A DNA stretch of 64,000 nt, from positions 25,408-89,407 of the forward strand of contig NZ_JABKKG010000003.1 of NCBI RefSeq assembly GCF_013166595.1, written 5' to 3'. Source of the DNA: Palleniella intestinalis (GTDB lineage: Bacteria; Bacteroidota; Bacteroidia; Bacteroidales; Bacteroidaceae). A program made the position numbers and the translations under genes. A model generated the notes under the pieces. The model ran no database searches. It saw only the letters and a program-made list of their open reading frames with translations, and had not been told where the DNA came from. Shown here one piece after another: positions 26,699-34,793 of this stretch (position 1 is its first letter; every line of letters begins with the position of its first letter).

Positions 26699-26881
26699 AT
26701 GGCAACATTCTGGACACGCCGCAAAGATAATGTGGCAAAAGATGAGCGTACTGCAACCCCTTGGCAGGTCGTAACTGACGCTGCCACGGTTTCTCCTTCC
26801 GACAAGACTTCCACCTCGGAGATAGTTCCGAAACAGAAGCCAGAGAATGCTAAAGTATATAATACCGAGTCTCCAAAATAA
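26699..26881 (+). CDS. Small hydrophilic hypothetical protein
   Basis: A 60-residue ORF starting MATFWTRRKDNVAKDERTA, 21 bases after the DedA gene. It is rich in Lys, Thr, Ser and Pro, with no membrane segment or motif that I know, and looks unstructured. The ATG and the close spacing favour a real gene at the end of the purD operon. There is no independent proof. Confidence 0.45.
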   Translation: MATFWTRRKDNVAKDERTATPWQVVTDAATVSPSDKTSTSEIVPKQKPENAKVYNTESPK

Positions 26882-26967
26882 AGCCCGATCTGTTTTGGTA
26901 GATGCCTGAACATTGCCGAAAATATGCTTTTTCATGATTAATCGCATTTTTTTTGCAATATAAATGC

Positions 26968-26996
26968 TTGTCAAAACAAAAAAAGTATTAACTTTG
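26968..26996 (+). promoter_or_regulatory. Promoter of structured RNA leader 1
   Basis: TTG at 26968-26970, an 18-base spacer and TAACTTTG at 26989-26996. The spacer length and the distance from the -7 element to the next ATG (373 bases) nearly match those of the second copy at 43 kb (377 bases). Confidence 0.65.
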
Positions 26997-27001
26997 CAAT
27001 A

Positions 27002-27290
27002 CAATTATAATTAATGATTTCTTTGTTGTTTGCGATTCAGGAAATCGCGCAATAAGAAATTTCGTATGAACAAAAAAGTACAGCCTATGGTGTAAACCTA
27101 AGTTATAAAGACATATTGGAAATAAGCGTTAGCTTGAATTCTTGTTCTTGAAAATCGCCAATTTTAAAGAGCCACAAGAGTAAAAGTTGATGCTCACGCC
27201 CTATGGCGTGGGCTTTTACTCATATATGTGGCGCGGTGTTTGGCGATACCTCAAGAACGTAGATGAAGTTATTAGTCCACGTTTTTTTTG
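27002..27290 (+). ncRNA. Structured RNA, copy 1 (leader of the HTH gene)
   Basis: The RNA would start near 27002. A nested fold is visible: P0 27144-27151 with 27251-27258 (GTTCTTGA/TCAAGAAC); P1 27155-27161 with 27240-27246 (TCGCCAA/TTGGCGA); P2 27171-27176 with 27227-27232 (GCCACA/TGTGGC); P3 27178-27186 with 27213-27221 (9 bp); and P4 hairpin 27192-27213 with loop CTAT. A short hairpin (AAGC/GCTT) precedes P0, and CACG followed by eight Ts at 27282-27289 closes the unit. The same order of stems occurs at 43.5 kb. It may be a cis-acting leader or a free RNA; I do not know the family. Confidence 0.65.
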
Positions 27291-27368
27291 TGCCTTGGTT
27301 TTACCTCTGAGGGCACGAAATACATTTTCGGACGCTTTGTTTGTAATAAAGTGTAGACGAACATAATC

Positions 27369-27599
27369 ATGCACATAGGGAAGATTTTACAACAGAAACT
27401 TAAGGATGATGGCAAAAGTGTCGTGTGGCTTGCTCGCGAACTTGGCTGTCATCGTACCAATGTGTATAACTTGTTCGACAAGTACAGTATTGACACACTG
27501 CAGCTGGAGCGGATTTGCACCATCATGGACTTTAACTTTTTTGAACTTTACAGAGAGGAAACTGAGCGTAAAATAAAAGATAAAAACGACAAAGTGTAG
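27369..27599 (+). CDS. Small helix-turn-helix (XRE-type) DNA-binding protein
   Basis: A 76-residue protein. Residues about 17-60 hold an HTH of the lambda-repressor type (VVWLARELGCHRTNVYNLFD, then LERICTIMDFNFFELY). It ends in a Lys-rich tail. It starts 111 bases after the outer stem of the structured RNA. Just past its stop there is an inverted repeat TGTAGTCA-CCT-TGACTACA (27614-27632) that might be its binding site; that is only a suggestion. Confidence 0.8.
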   Translation: MHIGKILQQKLKDDGKSVVWLARELGCHRTNVYNLFDKYSIDTLQLERICTIMDFNFFELYREETERKIKDKNDKV

Positions 27600-27613
27600 T
27601 CTATGTTTCTACA

Positions 27614-27632
27614 TGTAGTCACCTTGACTACA
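27614..27632. promoter_or_regulatory. Palindrome after the HTH gene
   Basis: TGTAGTCA and TGACTACA are perfect 8-bp arms with a 3-base spacer; another GTGTAGTC lies at the HTH stop codon. It is 32 bases ahead of the -7 element at 27664-27671, so it could be an operator for the lipoprotein genes or a small terminator. Confidence 0.4.
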
Positions 27633-27663
27633 CGGATGCAACACTTGTTAAGAAAAATGTATA

Positions 27664-27671
27664 TACCTTTG
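27664..27671 (+). promoter_or_regulatory. -7 element ahead of the lipoprotein pair
   Basis: TACCTTTG, a perfect TAnnTTTG, lies 197 bases before the ATG of the first lipoprotein. The long leader (about 190 nt) contains no gene I can support. Confidence 0.5.
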
Positions 27672-27867
27672 CAAACGCCATAGTTCTTGGTTCATGGCAA
27701 ACTTGGTTCTCATGCTGTGGACGACAGATTGTCTGCCACCTGCCATACCCTTGCCAATCACCGAATTATGTGCCATTCTCTGAAGGATGCAAAGTCTCTT
27801 GCCTTTGGCAGAATGTATGGAAAGAGAAGAGACACAGATTTAATTTTTCACTTTTATCTTTACTCAC

Positions 27868-28326
27868 ATGAAGAAGTTTACTTTATTTTGCTGTGCAGTG
27901 CTTTCACTTGCATTCACGTCATGTACAACTGTTGTCAAAACCGCATCAACAGCCGATGCACGTGCATCACTGCTTTCCGCCACAGTCGCAGACCTGGAGG
28001 TAGCTCCGGAGCGTGTCACCGTCACTACGACTCCAAGCAAGTCAATCCAGCGTGCCGGTATAGGCAATGTCAAGCATGATGCGGAGCGCAAGGCTCTCAA
28101 GCAGGGCGGCAAGGAGTATGATGTGCTTGTCGATGCAGAGTATATCATTGAGAAAACCAATTATTTCTTTTACAAGAAAATCAAGTCTGTGACAGTCAGC
28201 GGACGTCCTGCAAAGTACAAGAACTTCCACTCGCTCAATGACTCTGTATGGTGCAATCCTACTTTCCGTGCTACATACACCAATTCTGTCAATAAGGAGC
28301 GTGGCGGACTGCGTCTTTTCAAGTAA
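27868..28326 (+). CDS. Lipoprotein, short member of a tandem pair
   Basis: A 152-residue protein with a lipoprotein signal (MKKFTLFCCAVLSLAFTSC, Cys 19). The mature part contains VADLEVAPERVTVTTTPSK, then VDAEYIIEKTNYFF and VSGRPAKYKNFHSLNDSVW. These stretches recur almost unchanged in the N-terminal half of the next gene, so the two genes arose by duplication. The family is unknown to me. The spacing to the next ATG is 27 bases, which indicates one operon. Confidence 0.8.
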   Translation: MKKFTLFCCAVLSLAFTSCTTVVKTASTADARASLLSATVADLEVAPERVTVTTTPSKSIQRAGIGNVKHDAERKALKQGGKEYDVLVDAEYIIEKTNYFFYKKIKSVTVSGRPAKYKNFHSLNDSVWCNPTFRATYTNSVNKERGGLRLFK

Positions 28327-28353
28327 TAACAGTTCTTCAAAAATCAACTCATT

Positions 28354-29307
28354 ATGAAGAAAACATTAGTGTTAGCGGCAACTTTCACTGCGATACTCTC
28401 TTCATGCTCCACTGTCATGAAGACGGCGAGCACAGCGGAGACAACATCGTCAATAGAGAATGCTACGGTGGCAGAACTTGACGTTGCGCCGGAACGCATC
28501 ACTTACAAGACGTCTCCGAGCAAGGCTGTCCAAAGAGGAGGCATGGCAAATGTCAAGCGTGCGGCTGAGGCTGAGGCTCTGACAGCCAACGGGAATGCCG
28601 ATGTATTGGTAGAACCTCAGTATATAATAGAGAAGAAAAAGTCTCTTTTTGGAAGCAAGGTTACTTCCATAACAGTCACAGGTCGCCCGGCAAAATACCG
28701 GAATTTCCGTTCTCTGAACGATTCTGTGTGGAGCAATCCTGCTTTCCGTGGTCTTCAGCCGGTCATTGTCAAGAAGGGAGGAAGCACACTATACAAGTTC
28801 AAGACAAAGCAGAAGAGTGCCACATTCTATTCAGATGATATTCGCAGGACTGGCTTCACGACAAAATTGGACTTCGGTGCAGGATATTGTGGTTATGACG
28901 ATCCATGGCGCAGTGTGGATGCAGCCTATTTCCGCGGAATGCTGACCCTCGGTTGGCAGTTTAATCCTAACCTGTTTATCGGTGTTGGTGCAGGTGCTGA
29001 TTACAACACAGGTGAGCATGAAATATTTATTCCCGTCTTCGCGGAAGGACGTTATTATCTCTCCCAAAGTCGCAACTCTTGGTTCGTAGGACTGAAAGTA
29101 GGTGCAAATATTGATGGTGGTAATGACTTGGAAAACGGCATGTTCATAGCTCCTGCTATAGGCTATAGCTTTGGCAAGTTTGAGGTTGCTCTTGAATACA
29201 GTGCCCAGCCTACGTCAACAGATTATTGGGACAATCGCTATCGTGAGCGTTTATCACACGACTTTACATTCTCAAACATAGGCATCAGCCTTGGATTCCG
29301 CTTCTGA
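28354..29307 (+). CDS. Lipoprotein domain fused to an outer-membrane beta-barrel-like domain
   Basis: A 317-residue protein with a lipoprotein signal (ILSSCS). Residues about 20-155 are homologous to the preceding protein (VAELDVAPERITYKTSPSK, VTGRPAKYRNFRSLNDSVW). Residues about 165-317 form a second part that looks like a small beta-barrel of the OmpW/opacity type: alternating strands with Gly/Tyr/Phe (FIGVGAGADYNTG, SWFVGLKVGANIDGG) and a terminal Phe in SLGFRF. A terminator hairpin follows. Confidence 0.82.
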   Translation: MKKTLVLAATFTAILSSCSTVMKTASTAETTSSIENATVAELDVAPERITYKTSPSKAVQRGGMANVKRAAEAEALTANGNADVLVEPQYIIEKKKSLFGSKVTSITVTGRPAKYRNFRSLNDSVWSNPAFRGLQPVIVKKGGSTLYKFKTKQKSATFYSDDIRRTGFTTKLDFGAGYCGYDDPWRSVDAAYFRGMLTLGWQFNPNLFIGVGAGADYNTGEHEIFIPVFAEGRYYLSQSRNSWFVGLKVGANIDGGNDLENGMFIAPAIGYSFGKFEVALEYSAQPTSTDYWDNRYRERLSHDFTFSNIGISLGFRF

Positions 29308-29339
29308 CGGAATCCGTAACATTGCGGTTTTTAGAGAAA

Positions 29340-29370
29340 GGTCTGCATCTTCTTACATGAGATGCAGACC
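29340..29370. terminator. Bidirectional terminator
   Basis: GGTCTGCATCT pairs with AGATGCAGACC as an 11-bp perfect stem between the convergent lipoprotein and regulator genes. Confidence 0.8.
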
Positions 29371-29382
29371 TTATTATATATG

Positions 29383-31557
29383 TCAGTGTTTTTGCTTTTT
29401 GTTTTCAGCAATATATTCCGAGGCAGTCTTTCCCATAACATTCTTGAAGACCCTGCTGAAATATTTTGGGTCTGCAAAGCCTACAGCATAGGAAACCTCG
29501 CTGACTTTTGTGTTGCCTGCATCGAACATTCTTGCTGCATGCTGAATCCTCATTCGCTTAAGGAACTCCACGACGCTCAAGCCTGTCAGTGATTTCAGCT
29601 TGCGATAGAAATTGGAATAGCTCATGTGCATCATTTGGGCAATGTCTTCCATGCGCAAGTCTGAATCGGCGATACGCTCCTCAAGAAGGTTTGTCAATGT
29701 CTCCATGAACTCCTTGTCACTGTCACATTTCTCCGGATTCTTGAATTGTACAGTAACCTTCCCTGCATTGTCCTTCTCACGTTGTATCTGCAGATTGACC
29801 TGGACCCTGTGATATATGTATGCGGTGGCAAGTAGTGCCAGCAACAGTATTGTTATCCAGAAAACACTTGACTCGTAGAAATATGGCTCCACATTGATTG
29901 TTATCGTCCGCACATTATCATAGTATATCCCATGGACATCAGAAGCGCGAATCTGCAAAGTATGGCTGCCTGAGGACAGATTGTCAAGATGTATGACATG
30001 GTCATGGAACAGATAATGCCATTCTTTCTCATTGTCCATCTTGTATGCAAAACTGATTTCTTTGGCAAATGCATAGTTGAAAGTCGTAAGATTAAGCTGC
30101 ACACTGCGTTGAGAAGCGTCCAGTGTGATGCTGTCAATGTCCCTCACGGCGCGGATTTCAGTGTCGTCACCATATCTTATCCCTGACACAGCGATGGTTA
30201 CCATGTCTTCCCTTTCATTCCTTATGCTGTCAGGGTTGAAAGTCAACGTTCCTGTCATTGTCCCGACAACGATACTGCCGTCATTGAGCATCAAAGGTCT
30301 GCACTCTGTGAAGTCGATGTTCTTCCCGAAATGAGCCTCACCATAATTGACGAAGGTGGATGTCTTGTCATTATAGCTTATGATGGAGTTGGATGTCACA
30401 AGCCATAGGTTGCTGTTCCTGTCAACGAAAGATGATTTTATGTATTTGATGCTTTTGTCACCGACATAAGGGCAGAGGCGGGTGACTGTGTCATCAAGGG
30501 ATTTCATGTGGTGAAGCCCTTCACCGTATACACCGAAATAGTATTCGCCGTTTATGCGGTCAATGGTGTAGACATCCCTGTTGTCAAGCAGCTTCCGCAC
30601 CTTTCCTCCTGCAGAAAGAAGCACACCGTCGGTGGTGGCGACAAGCAGAGTGTCACCTCCCAAAACTTTTATGCGGCGCACTTTCTCCTTTCCGAAAAGA
30701 TGCTTGCGCATTGTCAAGTTGTAGACTCCGTTCTTATGGCTTCCGGCAAGGATGTGCCCGCGCCTGTCGGTCGCGAAGCAGAAGGGTCTTGGGATGTTGT
30801 AGTCATAAGGCTTTATTCCATTGCTGCCGGCGATGAATATACCGTCTTTCTTAGAGCCTATAAGAATGTTCCCTTGTGCGTCCTCCGCAAATGCGTAAGG
30901 CCTGCATTTTATGTTGAGTGGCTTGCCGTCAAGTTCGCAGAAACCGCCGTCCGGGGTGTCAGTTGATTTGCCACCTTTCCATAACCGCCCACGGCTGTCT
31001 ATGAACAAAGCCCGAGTCTCCGCTTTCCCACGGTTAAGGCTTTCCTTGAATATCTGTTTGTGTTGGGACATATAAACCATACCCCTATCCATCAATATCC
31101 ACAGATTGTTCTGGCTGTCCTTGAATATAGCTCGTACCTTGTGCTCTTCAGGAATAGTGATGTCAAGGTCACTCCTCTTGACTTGCAGCGGGTTCATGGT
31201 TGTGCTTTTTATCTCAGCGGCAGTGGCAGCACGGAAAGAGAGAGTATTGGTATCAAACAGTTTGTACTTTAACTTATAGTCCTGAATCAATATGCCGCCT
31301 TTTATTAACCTTGCCGTATTAATCCTGTTTGTGCCACTGTCTTGCCTGAATGTAACGAAATCATAGCCGTCATAGCGCATAATGCCATCCCATGTCGCAA
31401 ACCAAAGATAGTCGTCATCGGTTTGCAACACTTCCGTGATTATCTCTTGGAACAACCCTTCCTTAGGACTGAACGTCCGTGTGTTCCAAAAGGTCTGCGC
31501 ATTTATGCATAGCAAAACAAATGCCAGGTGGATTATTACGCTAATTGTTCGTTTCAT
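29383..31557 (-). CDS. Membrane-spanning sensor/regulator: beta-propeller, Y_Y_Y domain and AraC-type DNA-binding domain
   Basis: A 724-residue one-component regulator. It has a signal peptide (about 1-20) and a periplasmic propeller of repeated sensor blades (for example QTDDDYLWFATWDGIMRYDG and DSRGRLWKGG). An Ig-like Y_Y_Y domain follows (about 480-560), then one transmembrane helix (about 566-588). The cytoplasmic C-terminus is an AraC HTH (about 615-715, MSYSNFYRKLKSLTGLSVVE). Histidine-kinase and receiver domains of the usual hybrid two-component systems are absent. It is divergent from the SusC/SusD pair and probably controls it. The ATG begins 4 bases after a TAACTTTG -7 element, so the mRNA may be leaderless. 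Confidence 0.9.
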   Translation of the reverse strand: MKRTISVIIHLAFVLLCINAQTFWNTRTFSPKEGLFQEIITEVLQTDDDYLWFATWDGIMRYDGYDFVTFRQDSGTNRINTARLIKGGILIQDYKLKYKLFDTNTLSFRAATAAEIKSTTMNPLQVKRSDLDITIPEEHKVRAIFKDSQNNLWILMDRGMVYMSQHKQIFKESLNRGKAETRALFIDSRGRLWKGGKSTDTPDGGFCELDGKPLNIKCRPYAFAEDAQGNILIGSKKDGIFIAGSNGIKPYDYNIPRPFCFATDRRGHILAGSHKNGVYNLTMRKHLFGKEKVRRIKVLGGDTLLVATTDGVLLSAGGKVRKLLDNRDVYTIDRINGEYYFGVYGEGLHHMKSLDDTVTRLCPYVGDKSIKYIKSSFVDRNSNLWLVTSNSIISYNDKTSTFVNYGEAHFGKNIDFTECRPLMLNDGSIVVGTMTGTLTFNPDSIRNEREDMVTIAVSGIRYGDDTEIRAVRDIDSITLDASQRSVQLNLTTFNYAFAKEISFAYKMDNEKEWHYLFHDHVIHLDNLSSGSHTLQIRASDVHGIYYDNVRTITINVEPYFYESSVFWITILLLALLATAYIYHRVQVNLQIQREKDNAGKVTVQFKNPEKCDSDKEFMETLTNLLEERIADSDLRMEDIAQMMHMSYSNFYRKLKSLTGLSVVEFLKRMRIQHAARMFDAGNTKVSEVSYAVGFADPKYFSRVFKNVMGKTASEYIAENKKQKH

Positions 31558-31561
31558 ACTG

Positions 31562-31569
31562 CAAAGTTA
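31562..31569 (-). promoter_or_regulatory. -7 element of the regulator gene
   Basis: On the minus strand it reads TAACTTTG and ends 4 bases before the ATG at 31557, which leaves essentially no leader. Confidence 0.5.
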
Positions 31570-31576
31570 AGAAAAA

Positions 31577-31618
31577 TCCACCTTTTTGCAGAATATTTAG
31601 TCTAAAAAGTCCACTTTT
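31577..31618. promoter_or_regulatory. Direct repeats in the regulator/SusC intergenic region
   Basis: TCCACCTTTT (31577-31586) and TCCACTTTT (31610-31618) are preceded by A-runs and lie 33 bases apart, three helical turns. They sit just upstream of the TAAATTTG -7 element of susC and are candidate binding sites for the adjacent AraC-type regulator. Confidence 0.45.
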
Positions 31619-31623
31619 AACAA

Positions 31624-31631
31624 TAAATTTG
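31624..31631 (+). promoter_or_regulatory. -7 element of the SusC/SusD operon
   Basis: TAAATTTG fits TAnnTTTG. No TTTG/TTG -33 element lies about 20 bases upstream, as expected for an activator-dependent promoter. The leader to susC is about 105 nt. Confidence 0.5.
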
Positions 31632-31741
31632 CAAAAAATCTCTAACCGACATGTGTTAAGTAAGTTGGGAAATGTCTCCACAATAACTATATAACATTAC
31701 TTATTCCTTAATAAAACTATCAAACAACTAACTTAAAATTT

Positions 31742-34700
31742 ATGCAAAAAAACAAGACTTTGGTCAACAGGGCTATGAAAGCTATGTTGCTTGCTGGTTT
31801 TGTTACGACTGTTTACCCTTCTTCGGTATTTGCAGATGTCAGGGCTAACATTTTGGTGCAAACTCAGCAGAATTCAATCAAGGGAACTGTTGTTGACGAA
31901 CAGGGAGAGCCTATGATTGGTGTCACCGTAAAGGTGAAAGGCTCTCAAGCCGCGACAATCACAGACATCAACGGAGGGTTCTCTGTCAATGCGCCTAACG
32001 GAGCGACTTTGGAATTGTCGTATGTAGGCTACACCACACAGACCATAAAGGCAAAGGACGGGCTCCGTGTGCAGATGGCTCCTGACTCACAGGTTATGGA
32101 TGAGGTGGTGGTCATCGGCTACGGCACTATCAAGAAGCGTGACCTTACCGGCTCGGTGTCTTCCGTAAAGAGCGAGGACATTGCGCGCGTTCCTGTCAGC
32201 AACCCTATCGAAGCTATTCAGGGACAGGTGGCAGGTCTGGACATCACACGCACTTCCGGTGACGCTGATGCAGAGCTTAACATCATGCTCCGTGGTACGC
32301 GCTCTATCAATGGTGACAACACTCCGCTCTTCATCATCGACGGCATGCAAGGTTCTTATTCCGAACTAAACCCTAACGACATCGCGTCTATTGAGGTTCT
32401 CAAGGATGCTTCCTCAACAGCAGTCTACGGTTCTGCAGGTGCCAACGGCGTTATCATCATCACTACAAAGAGCCCAAAGAAGGGCAAGCACAGCATCAAC
32501 TTCGACGCTTATCTCGGATGGAACACCATACCTTCCTATCCGGAGACACGCAAAGGTGAGGATTATGTCAACTTCCGTCGTCTTGCACAGCAAAATGCCG
32601 GAACATACACAAGTGACGCAGATTTGTTCCCGACATCCTTTCAGAATCTTATTGACAACGGTAATTGGGTCAACTGGTTTGACCTCGGCACGCAGGCCGG
32701 TATCACACAGAGCTACAATCTCAGCACATCATACGCAAATGACCGTATGAGCTCTTATTTCTCTCTTGGCTACTATAATGTGGAAGGCAACTTGCAAGGA
32801 GATGAAAAGACCCGCTACTCTGCACGTGCGAAGATTGATTTTACTGCCAACAAGATTGTGAAATACGGATTGAACGTCTATGCCATGTACTCCGACCATG
32901 ACAAACGCTCCAGCCGTATATGGAACCGCATGATGGGCACTGCCCCTCTCGGCATTCCATATAACGAGGACGGAACTGTGAATCTTGACCCGTTGGGTGA
33001 TGGCGGCAACACTCTTAACCCTATCGCCGATGAGGCAGAAGGACAGTATGTCAACAACATCAAAGTGCTCAGTGTCACTCCACAGGCATACGTTGAAATA
33101 ACTCCGCTGAAGGGACTTACATTCAAGTCCACATTGGGAGGACATTTCACAAGCCGCCGTCAAGGACTCTATACAGGAAGCCAGTCCTATGAGCATCTCG
33201 AAAAAGACCCTGTATCTGCAAAGATTCCAACCAAGTTCACATATAATTATAAGTGGGAGAACGTCCTTTCTTACAATTTCCGGATAAAGAAAGACCATGA
33301 CTTCACTGTCACTGCTGTTGCTGAATGGCAGAAGAACCGTTTGGAAGAATCATCTGCAGAGGCTTACGGTTTTGATACGGACTCATTCGGTTATCACAAC
33401 CTTGGCGCAGGAACAGGGCAGCCAAAAGTTTCCTCTTCTTTCGTGGGCAGCCAGAAAATGTCATACGTAGCGCGTGCCAACTATTCCTATAAGGGACGCT
33501 ATCTTGCAAGCGTTTCCGCACGTTGGGACGGAGCTTCTGTTCTTTCCGAAGACAAGCGTTGGGATGTGTTCCCTGCAGCTGCTGTCGCATGGCGCATCAG
33601 CGATGAGGCGTTCATGTCCGACCTCAAAGCCATATCTGATTTGAAACTTCGTGCAAGCTACGGCGTGACAGGCAATGCCGGTGCAGCCGAGTATGCCACA
33701 ATACAGAATATCCGTGCCAACAAGTTCGGCTTCGGTGGTGATGTGCAGAACTCCAGTGGTTACAGCAACATCATGGCAAACAAGGAACTCGGTTGGGAGA
33801 AGTCCTACATGGTGGACTTGGGTCTTGACCTTGCTCTCTTCAAGAACAGGCTTAACTTTGTTGTCGACTGGTACCGCACAACCACAAAGGACGTGCTTTA
33901 CAAGAAGACCCTCCCAATGGGAGCCGGCGGTTTTGGCGGTGGAGGCCTTTCTATATGGGCAAACGTCGGTGAGACACGCAACACCGGTTGGGAAGTGGCT
34001 GTCACAAGCCGTAACATCATAAAGAAGGATTTCACTTGGACAACAACCCTCAACTGGTCTGCAAACAAGGAGAAAGTCGTGAAGACAACATCCGACGGAC
34101 CGCTCCAGTTCGGTGATTACTACCTGATTCCGGGTGAAGCAATCAAGACTTACTATGGCTACAAGTATGCAGGCATCTGGGGAACCGCTGAGGCTGACGA
34201 GGCTGCGAAGTACGGACAGAAGCCGGGACAGGTGCACATAGCGGAGAAGGGCGAGGCTGACTACAAGCTCAACACTGACGACTACTATGTCCTCGGACAG
34301 GCAACTCCTAAGTGGGCGGCAAGCATGCAGAACCAGTTCACATACAAGAACTTTGACCTCTCTGTCCTGATGACAATGCGCTGGGGACAGACAATCCACT
34401 ACGGACTGACCGGCTGGTATCGCGGCGACGGTCTGAATGCCACACCTGTAATTTGCGACTATTGGACTGTGGACAACCAGTCAGCACGCTATCCTATGCC
34501 GGATGCCAACAACGGCAACCCTCAGTACCAGGATTGGGCGAACTTCTTCGATGGCTCTTATTTCAAGATCAAGACAATCTCTTTCGGTTACACACTTCCG
34601 AAGAATCTCGTGAAGAAGGTTAATATGGAGAATGTGCGCTTCTATTTCACTGCAAACAATCCGTTTGTGTTCACGAAGTGCGACTACTTGAAGAACTACG

Positions 34701-34777
34701 ACCCAGAGAAGGGTGGTGACGATGATTCCACACCGATGTCCAAGCAGTATGTGTTTGGCGTAAATGTCTCATTCTAA
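31742..34777 (+). CDS. SusC/RagA family TonB-linked outer-membrane protein
   Basis: A 1011-residue TonB-dependent transporter. A signal peptide is followed by a carboxypeptidase-regulatory-like domain (about 45-120, NSIKGTVVDEQGEPMIGVTV), then the plug domain with VIGYGTIKKRDLTGSV and VLKDASSTAVYGSAGANGVI. A 22-strand barrel ends in the typical aromatic residue (NVSF). It takes up a nutrient through the outer membrane together with the SusD-like partner, whose start codon follows 16 bases after its stop. No glycoside hydrolase or other enzyme lies alongside, so the substrate (glycan or peptide) is unknown. Confidence 0.96.
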   Translation: MQKNKTLVNRAMKAMLLAGFVTTVYPSSVFADVRANILVQTQQNSIKGTVVDEQGEPMIGVTVKVKGSQAATITDINGGFSVNAPNGATLELSYVGYTTQTIKAKDGLRVQMAPDSQVMDEVVVIGYGTIKKRDLTGSVSSVKSEDIARVPVSNPIEAIQGQVAGLDITRTSGDADAELNIMLRGTRSINGDNTPLFIIDGMQGSYSELNPNDIASIEVLKDASSTAVYGSAGANGVIIITTKSPKKGKHSINFDAYLGWNTIPSYPETRKGEDYVNFRRLAQQNAGTYTSDADLFPTSFQNLIDNGNWVNWFDLGTQAGITQSYNLSTSYANDRMSSYFSLGYYNVEGNLQGDEKTRYSARAKIDFTANKIVKYGLNVYAMYSDHDKRSSRIWNRMMGTAPLGIPYNEDGTVNLDPLGDGGNTLNPIADEAEGQYVNNIKVLSVTPQAYVEITPLKGLTFKSTLGGHFTSRRQGLYTGSQSYEHLEKDPVSAKIPTKFTYNYKWENVLSYNFRIKKDHDFTVTAVAEWQKNRLEESSAEAYGFDTDSFGYHNLGAGTGQPKVSSSFVGSQKMSYVARANYSYKGRYLASVSARWDGASVLSEDKRWDVFPAAAVAWRISDEAFMSDLKAISDLKLRASYGVTGNAGAAEYATIQNIRANKFGFGGDVQNSSGYSNIMANKELGWEKSYMVDLGLDLALFKNRLNFVVDWYRTTTKDVLYKKTLPMGAGGFGGGGLSIWANVGETRNTGWEVAVTSRNIIKKDFTWTTTLNWSANKEKVVKTTSDGPLQFGDYYLIPGEAIKTYYGYKYAGIWGTAEADEAAKYGQKPGQVHIAEKGEADYKLNTDDYYVLGQATPKWAASMQNQFTYKNFDLSVLMTMRWGQTIHYGLTGWYRGDGLNATPVICDYWTVDNQSARYPMPDANNGNPQYQDWANFFDGSYFKIKTISFGYTLPKNLVKKVNMENVRFYFTANNPFVFTKCDYLKNYDPEKGGDDDSTPMSKQYVFGVNVSF

Positions 34778-34793
34778 AAAAACAGAAACAGCT

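Noticed and set aside
27002..27290. RNase P RNA, tmRNA or SRP RNA as identity of the two structured leaders
   Set aside because: The GAGGAAAGTCC core of RNase P and the tRNA-like ends of tmRNA are missing, and two copies occur; a true ssrA gene is found at 61.2 kb. 6S RNA could not be excluded by eye, but the leader length and order of stems did not fit what I know of it.
27687..28079. 130-residue plus-strand ORF over the lipoprotein leader and 5' end
   Set aside because: Out of frame with the lipoprotein and without features; shadow ORF.
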